From Macquaria australasica (Eukaryota > Chordata > Actinopteri > Centrarchiformes > Percichthyidae), in contig SEMN01001015.1 in NCBI GenBank assembly GCA_005408345.1, positions 1 through 64,000 of the forward strand: 64,000 nt of DNA. The letters run 5' to 3'. Of this stretch, positions 59,216-64,000 are shown in pieces. A program made the translations under genes and the position numbers. Below the pieces are notes generated by a model that saw only the letters and a program-made list of their open reading frames with translations, did no database searches and was not told the DNA's origin. How positions within the stretch are numbered: the first letter of the stretch is position 1; every line of letters begins with the position of its first letter.

Positions 59216-60754
59216 ATTCAATTCAGTTTTATTTATATAGCGCCATATCATAACAAAGTTATCTCAGGGCACTTTTTCGAATAGAGCAAGTCTAGACCGA
59301 CTCTTTATATGTACAGAGACCCAACAGTTCCCACCATGAGCAAGCACTATGCGACAGTGGCAAGGAAAAACTCCCCTTTAACAGGTAGAAACCTCGAGCA
59401 GAACCAGGCTCAAGGTGGGCGGTCATCTGCCTCGACCGGTTGGGTTGAAGGGGGAAGGGGGGAGCGGGAGAGAGAGAGCAGGAGGAAAGAGAGACACTGC
59501 AACAGAGGTAAGCTGAAGTTCCACACATAGGATGCAAAAGGCAATAGATATGTAATGTGATGTTAACACCAACAGAAACAACACTAAGAGCAACATTATA
59601 AATAGCAATATTAATAATAAGAGCAACAACAGTAATAGCAGCAGCGGGTGCAGAGCAGGAGCACGGGGGCAGCAGGCAGCATTACAGACCAGACTCTGAC
59701 TCGAGGAGGCAGAAATGCCATGGCAACAGAGGGAGAGAGAGAGAGAGGAGAGAAAGCACACAGCTACGGGAAGAAGTTGGATATGTAAGCATTGATGGGA
59801 TGTGGTGATGGGTTGAGAGGAAGGGAGGAGAAAGGGAGCTCAGTGCATCATGGGAAGTCCCGGTCTGGGCCTATAGCAGCACTGGCAAGGGGAGGGCTCA
59901 GTCACCTGAGTCCCAGCCTACTGGCTATCAAGAAGGAAAAGTCTTCAAGCCTACTCTTAAATGTGAGGAGGTTGTCCAGCCTCATTACACACAAACTGGG
60001 ATCTGGGTCCACAGGAGAGGAGCTTGATAGCTGAAGGCTCTGGCTCCCATTCTACTTTGAGAGACTCTAGGAACCACAAGGAACCCTGCATTCTGGGAGC
60101 GCAGTGCTCTAGTGGGGTAATAGGGTACTATGAGCTCTTTAAGATATGATGGTGCCTGACCATTTAGGGATTTGAAGGTGAGGAGAAGGATTTTAAATTC
60201 TATTCTGGATTTTACAGGGAGCCAGTGTAGAGAAGCTAATATTGGAGAAATATGTTCTCTTTTTCTGGTTCTTGTCAGTAAACGTGCCGCAGCATTCTGA
60301 ATCAGCTGGAGAGTCTTAAGGGATTTATTGGGGCAGCCTGATAATAGAGAGTTGCAATAGTCCAGCCTAGACGTAACAAATGCATGGACTAGTTTTTCTG
60401 CATCTTTTTGAGATAGGATGTGCCTGATTTTTGCAATGTTACGTAAATGAAAAAAGGCAGTTCTTGAAGTTTGTTTTATGGGGAGTTACCAAGGACATAT
60501 CACAGTTAAGACTAACTCCAAGATTCCTTCACTGATTTAAAACTGGAGGCCAGAACGTACCATCTAGAGAAAACTATATCTTTCTGAATGTGTTTTGAGA
60601 AAGTGTTGAGGGCAAAGTATGCGGTTTTGTCTGAGTTTAACATCAGAAAATTGCAGGTCATCCAGGTTTTTATGTCCTTAAGGCATGCTTGAAGTTTAGC
60701 TAATTGATTGGTTTCATCTGGCTTGATCAATAAATATAATTGGGTATCATCTGC
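59216..60754 (-). pseudogene. L2-type LINE, 5'-truncated, 8-bp TSD
   Basis: The same family as 38643-42620 over about 1.54 kb: 3' UTR, then the RT C-terminus, ending upstream with the YADDTQLYLLIKPDETNQLA, KLQACLKDIKTWMTCNFLML and NSDKTAYFALNTF segment (60793 to 60512, open). The thumb region at 60090-60300 is close to identical to 39540-39750. It is flanked by ATACATTA at 59208-59215 and 60755-60762, a target-site duplication that shows the copy is 5'-truncated at insertion just before YADD. It keeps the catalytic DD pair but no fingers or endonuclease. Confidence 0.85.
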
Positions 60755-60779
60755 ATACATTATAAAGCGGCTATACAAT

Positions 60780-61700
60780 ATCGTTAGCCTCATAGCATAA
60801 TTGCCTAAGTCATTTTTTGGCCAAATTGTGATATCTGCCTAACTTTACTCTCCTACCACTGCTGCATCATTCTGCCTTTTTGCCTATGTCCTTGGCCAAT
60901 CACAACACTTATTAGAATCCAAAAACACTATCCGCCTTAGTCATCTCTTTGACTTAGGCAATTTTGATGCTACAAACAAAATGGCAGAAAGCATGAGAAA
61001 GAGGGCTCTGCTGTCCACAAGTGAAGCATTAGCTCTTCTCTTTGATTCGTTTTCATCTGGTAAGATGATTTTCTAGACACTAAATGTAATTTCAGTCAAT
61101 CAAAGGGATTATGAACTGTGTATTTAAACTTTAAATCACATTTTTTGCTACAAGGTATGATGAAGTAGCTTAAGGGCTAGCTAACACTAGCAAAATATTA
61201 CCTTATTTCTGGTCAGAACAAATCTTTACACTTAAAATAAGAAACATCACCATAAAAAGACATTTAGGCAATTTTAGACATTTTTAAGCAAATCTTCAAG
61301 TGAAGTCATTTTTCAAGCACCTGAATGGAACTTCGATTAAGGGTGGGAAAGGAAAACAGTGGTTAAGGTTAGAAATTAAGAAACAACTTGGTTAAGGTTG
61401 ACAAGTAACACATCTTGGTTATATTTAGGAGAGTAAAACAACTTTGGTTATGTTATGTTTGCATTTATATGTAAGAGAAAAAAATGCCTAAGTCATGGCA
61501 TATACTGCCTAAGTCACTTTTATTTGTTAGGCAATTGATGATGGGTCTTTTTTTTTTGCATACTTGTTCACACATCTGTTTGAATGTACTGTTACAATAT
61601 CAATAAAAAATACCAATGTGTTTTCTAAAAATTGTGTTTTTTCTTGTTTTCCAAAAACATTGAAATATGACTTAGGCAATTATGCTATGAGGCTAACGAT
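60780..61700 (+). mobile_element. TIR element copy B, intact 921 bp
   Basis: Perfect 34-bp inverted repeats at the two ends (starting ATCGTTAGCCTCATAGCATA). The 10-mer GCCTAAGTCA or its complement occurs at 60803, 60950, 61486, 61507 and 61668, so subterminal repeats sit at both ends. Flanks allow a short duplication (AT, TA or ATAT), but ends are ambiguous because the TIR itself starts with AT. There is no TTAA, which argues against a plain piggyBac. It contains a 31-codon ORF. Superfamily unassigned. It lies 25 bp beyond the LINE end at 60754. Confidence 0.85.
60981..61076 (+). CDS. 31-codon ORF with splice-donor-like site in TIR element
   Basis: ATG in a good context (AAAATGG) encodes MAESMRKRALLSTSEALALL then FDSFSSGKMIF and stops. 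A GTAAGA donor overlaps the end, after TCATCTG at 61059, so the ORF probably represents a first exon whose partner exons were lost. The basic start followed by 'S-EALALLFD' resembles N-termini of some spliced DNA-transposon genes, piggyBac among them; this is impression only. The same ORF, unbroken, exists in copy A (4873 to 4778). Translation not shown. Confidence 0.45.
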   Translation: MAESMRKRALLSTSEALALLFDSFSSGKMIF

Positions 61701-63014
61701 ATGTGTTAATCATTCCTCCACATACTTCATGTCTTATCTCTAATACAGAGCAGATACAGACCAGCTCTAGTGTTCCACATGTCCTTACATACTGTAGTAT
61801 ATACTGTATTTTCTCAGCTCCAATATGTTAGTTATTATAAGTGATATGATTTCATAATTATTTTATATTTAATAGATAATAGATTTTTCCCATTTTCACA
61901 TATTTATTATACAAAAATGATAAATCTGATTTCACACAAGTATGCCATATTATTATTTGTGACACTTCTTATCATATATTTCATTATTACATTATTATCA
62001 TTGAGTCCATTTCTATTTGTGAATCAGTGCAAAACTGTCATGGCTGGTGTGTGCAGGGTAACAGGGATGCAGACAATGCAGGCTGACTGGTACAATGATT
62101 TATTGCAGCAGAGATAGTATATATAGGCCTACAGAATCGTGAGGCAGGCAAGGGTCAACACTATTTATAAAGGTTGCTATGCACAAAAAAGTTGCCTAAA
62201 CGGGGGTGAAATGTGTGTACACACCTTTCACAGCAAACATCAGGATTTATCTATTAGGATTTATTTATATATTTTAACTGATCTACTGTGGTGGAAATTT
62301 CTGTAATAAAAGCTCACAAACAAAAGAGTGTCTTTCTGAGGTTTTTTAATATCGCACTTGCAAGCGGGCAGTCACAACCTTCAACAAAGTATCAGACTGT
62401 GAGCGTACTCCTTCTCTCAAGCAAGTATTTATACAAGATGTGGTATGGCCACCCAGACGTGAGTGAATGTAACTTCATACATCATCATGTAACATCATCA
62501 TTACCAGTCTGCAGCTACATTTTGATGCTCAAAGACAGCCTTGCTTAATAAGTACACTGTGGTAATATGTCTTGAACATTAGGTCAACAAAGGTTAAGGC
62601 TGTATTTTTGTAGTTTTGCCACTACATCAGCACAAGGTAATATTGAAATCTCACTGATTGGCACAAGGGCTATAAATAGTCCTCATAATGACTTGCAAAA
62701 TTGCAAAAATTAAGGCTGCTTTGGCATTGCTTGAAGACTTGGCAAATAGAAGACTGAGATGTGAACGCATGTTCAGGGACCATGAAAACCTCCTAGCCCA
62801 TGATGATGAAAGGGTTTCCTTATACTGTGGGTGAGCAGGCCAACATCAAAATGCAATATGCAACAATGTCCAGTTTTCCAAATGTAATCGTAGTAAAGTT
62901 TGACACACACGCAAACACACACACAGACGCAGGTCTGACCAGTCTAGAAGCCGGCGGGAGTGCCTCTGGTGGTTGACAGTGGCTGTATGGGTTGACTCAT
63001 CTTGCTAACTTACC
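61701..63014. other. No gene recognised
   Basis: AT-rich with short open frames of no recognisable content. Confidence 0.5.
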
Positions 63015-63019
63015 ATTAG

Positions 63020-63552
63020 TGTTAAGAGGCGTTGTGTCGACCCAGCATGCAGAGACCAAACAAAGAGACTTGGATAAAAACAGTTCAGCACAGTTTATTA
63101 AATGAACAGGTAATTTGAGTTCGAGCAGGCAGAGAACATCGACGTCAGGCCAGTGCCGGGGAGAAGGGACCAAACCAAAGCTGGATAACCTCCAGGACGG
63201 AATGGGGGACGCCCAGCGCAGAAACTGAGTCAGAGTGGTCACTGGCCTGCACATAGAGGATGGCAAGGAGGGGGCAGAGCGGAGGTCCGTGCCAGGCAGA
63301 GATTTTCAGGAGTAGGTCCATGTAAGTCAACGGTACAATCTGGTGACAATGTTGAGGAAGACCAGGACTTAAGTACTGGCAGAGGTGATTGTGAATTGGA
63401 CGCAGCTGTCACAATAGAGCTGCAGCAGCCACCAGCTCCGGTCCACGCCCCTTGACCTAGATCATTTCACACAGGTAGACAGGGAAGACAGTCAGAGACA
63501 GAAAACACAACCCCCAAACAAAAACTAAGGAGAGCCCAGCCATCCCATAACA
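63020..63552 (-). mobile_element. Solo LTR, 533 bp, TSD ATTAG
   Basis: On the minus strand it starts TGTTATGGGATGG and ends GCCTCTTAACA. Perfect 5-bp duplications ATTAG at 63015-63019 and 63553-63557. A polyadenylation signal AATAAA lies at about 63097 on the minus strand and a TACTTAAG promoter-like motif at about 63372. It belongs to a different LTR family from those at 10283 and 44183. The open frames inside are chance. Confidence 0.92.
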
Positions 63553-63557
63553 ATTAG

Positions 63558-64000
63558 ATGAGTCTACTACCCATACAGGTACTGTGGCTAACGTTATGTG
63601 GGGAATTCACATTCCGTTATCCGTGGTCAAAGCAGTCATACTAAAAATAACTTAATGAGAGTGTTGAACGTTGTAACGTTATAACGTTACTGTACGCATT
63701 AGCTTGGTGGCTGGCATGAGCCACTTGTCATAGTAGCACATCGTAGTAAGCTAGATGGATATTGAAATATATCAAACTACTGGATTACTGTGTTGCAAAA
63801 TGGCATGCAATTAATAAAAAATTATACTGTGTAGCAGAAAAAATTCTGTATTACTGTTACTGAGTATAATTATGTGACATTGTATTCCTTCCTCACTCAT
63901 ATCATCTGGTGTTTCCCGTGTTTCCCTGGAAGTTATAGCAACTAGAGGGGGTAAAGGGGATATGACACCATTGACAGGCAACCAAATGAAATGCACCGTT
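63558..64000. other. No gene; repeat at 63797-63882
   Basis: 63797-63882 (AAATGGCATGCAATTAATAA, TATACTGTGTAGCAGAAAAA, GTATAATTATGTGACATTGT) is a diverged copy of 43828-43932. The rest is unassigned. Confidence 0.5.

Noticed and set aside
60780..61700. Calling the 921-bp TIR element a piggyBac derivative
   Set aside because: The short ORF start is suggestive, but no TTAA flanks and no further transposase sequence are seen.
1..64000. CRISPR arrays, operons, Shine-Dalgarno sites
   Set aside because: Sequence is eukaryotic; tandem arrays present are microsatellites or minisatellites without spacers.

Overview
This is a transposon-dense stretch of a teleost (ray-finned fish) nuclear genome, probably an acanthomorph. 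The evidence is AT-rich DNA without bacterial gene structure, spliced transposase genes with GT/AG introns, many microsatellites, and repeat families typical of fish: L2/CR1-group LINEs ending in ATAAAACTGAATTGAAT, ZMYM1-type hAT genes, PIF/Harbinger elements, BEL/Pao, and tRNA-headed SINEs. I recognise no ordinary host gene. Everything that can be named is a mobile element, a fragment of one, or a repeat.

Layout. 0-1 kb: a LINE reverse-transcriptase (RT) fragment split by a short antisense L2 tail. 4.1-5.9 kb: most of a terminal-inverted-repeat (TIR) DNA element (copy A) running into a GC-rich tandem-repeat block with long open frames on both strands. 7.1-10.7 kb: a minus-strand LINE split by a SINE (14-bp target-site duplication, TSD) and by a solo LTR (5-bp TSD). 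11.2-13.8 kb: LINE tails and an L1-like fragment. 15.5-19 kb: the 5' part of a Harbinger element, then a decayed L2-type LINE with an esterase-like ORF1. 23-24.5 kb: LTR-like segments. 25.3-30.7 kb: a BEL/Pao fragment abutted by a decayed hAT/ZMYM1-type transposase gene. 32.9-33.3 kb: a fold-back element. 34.2-37.0 kb: a piggyBac transposase gene whose three inferred exons join into one unbroken 586-residue frame. 38.6-42.6 kb: a nearly full-length L2-type LINE. 44.2 and 63.0 kb: solo LTRs with TSDs. 56.5-57.5 kb: a complete TIR-bounded non-autonomous Harbinger. 59.2-60.75 kb: a 5'-truncated L2 with an 8-bp TSD, followed 25 bp later by an intact 921-bp TIR element (copy B), the inverted partner of the element at 4.15 kb.

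Most promising observations: the apparently intact spliced piggyBac gene, with a partial second copy of its exon-3 start just downstream; the 921-bp family with 34-bp TIRs, a repeated subterminal 10-mer and a conserved 31-codon ORF carrying a splice donor; and the fusion of one copy of that family to a GC-rich low-complexity open frame. Family names rest on protein motifs read by eye, not on database searches, and boundaries without a TSD or TIR are approximate.
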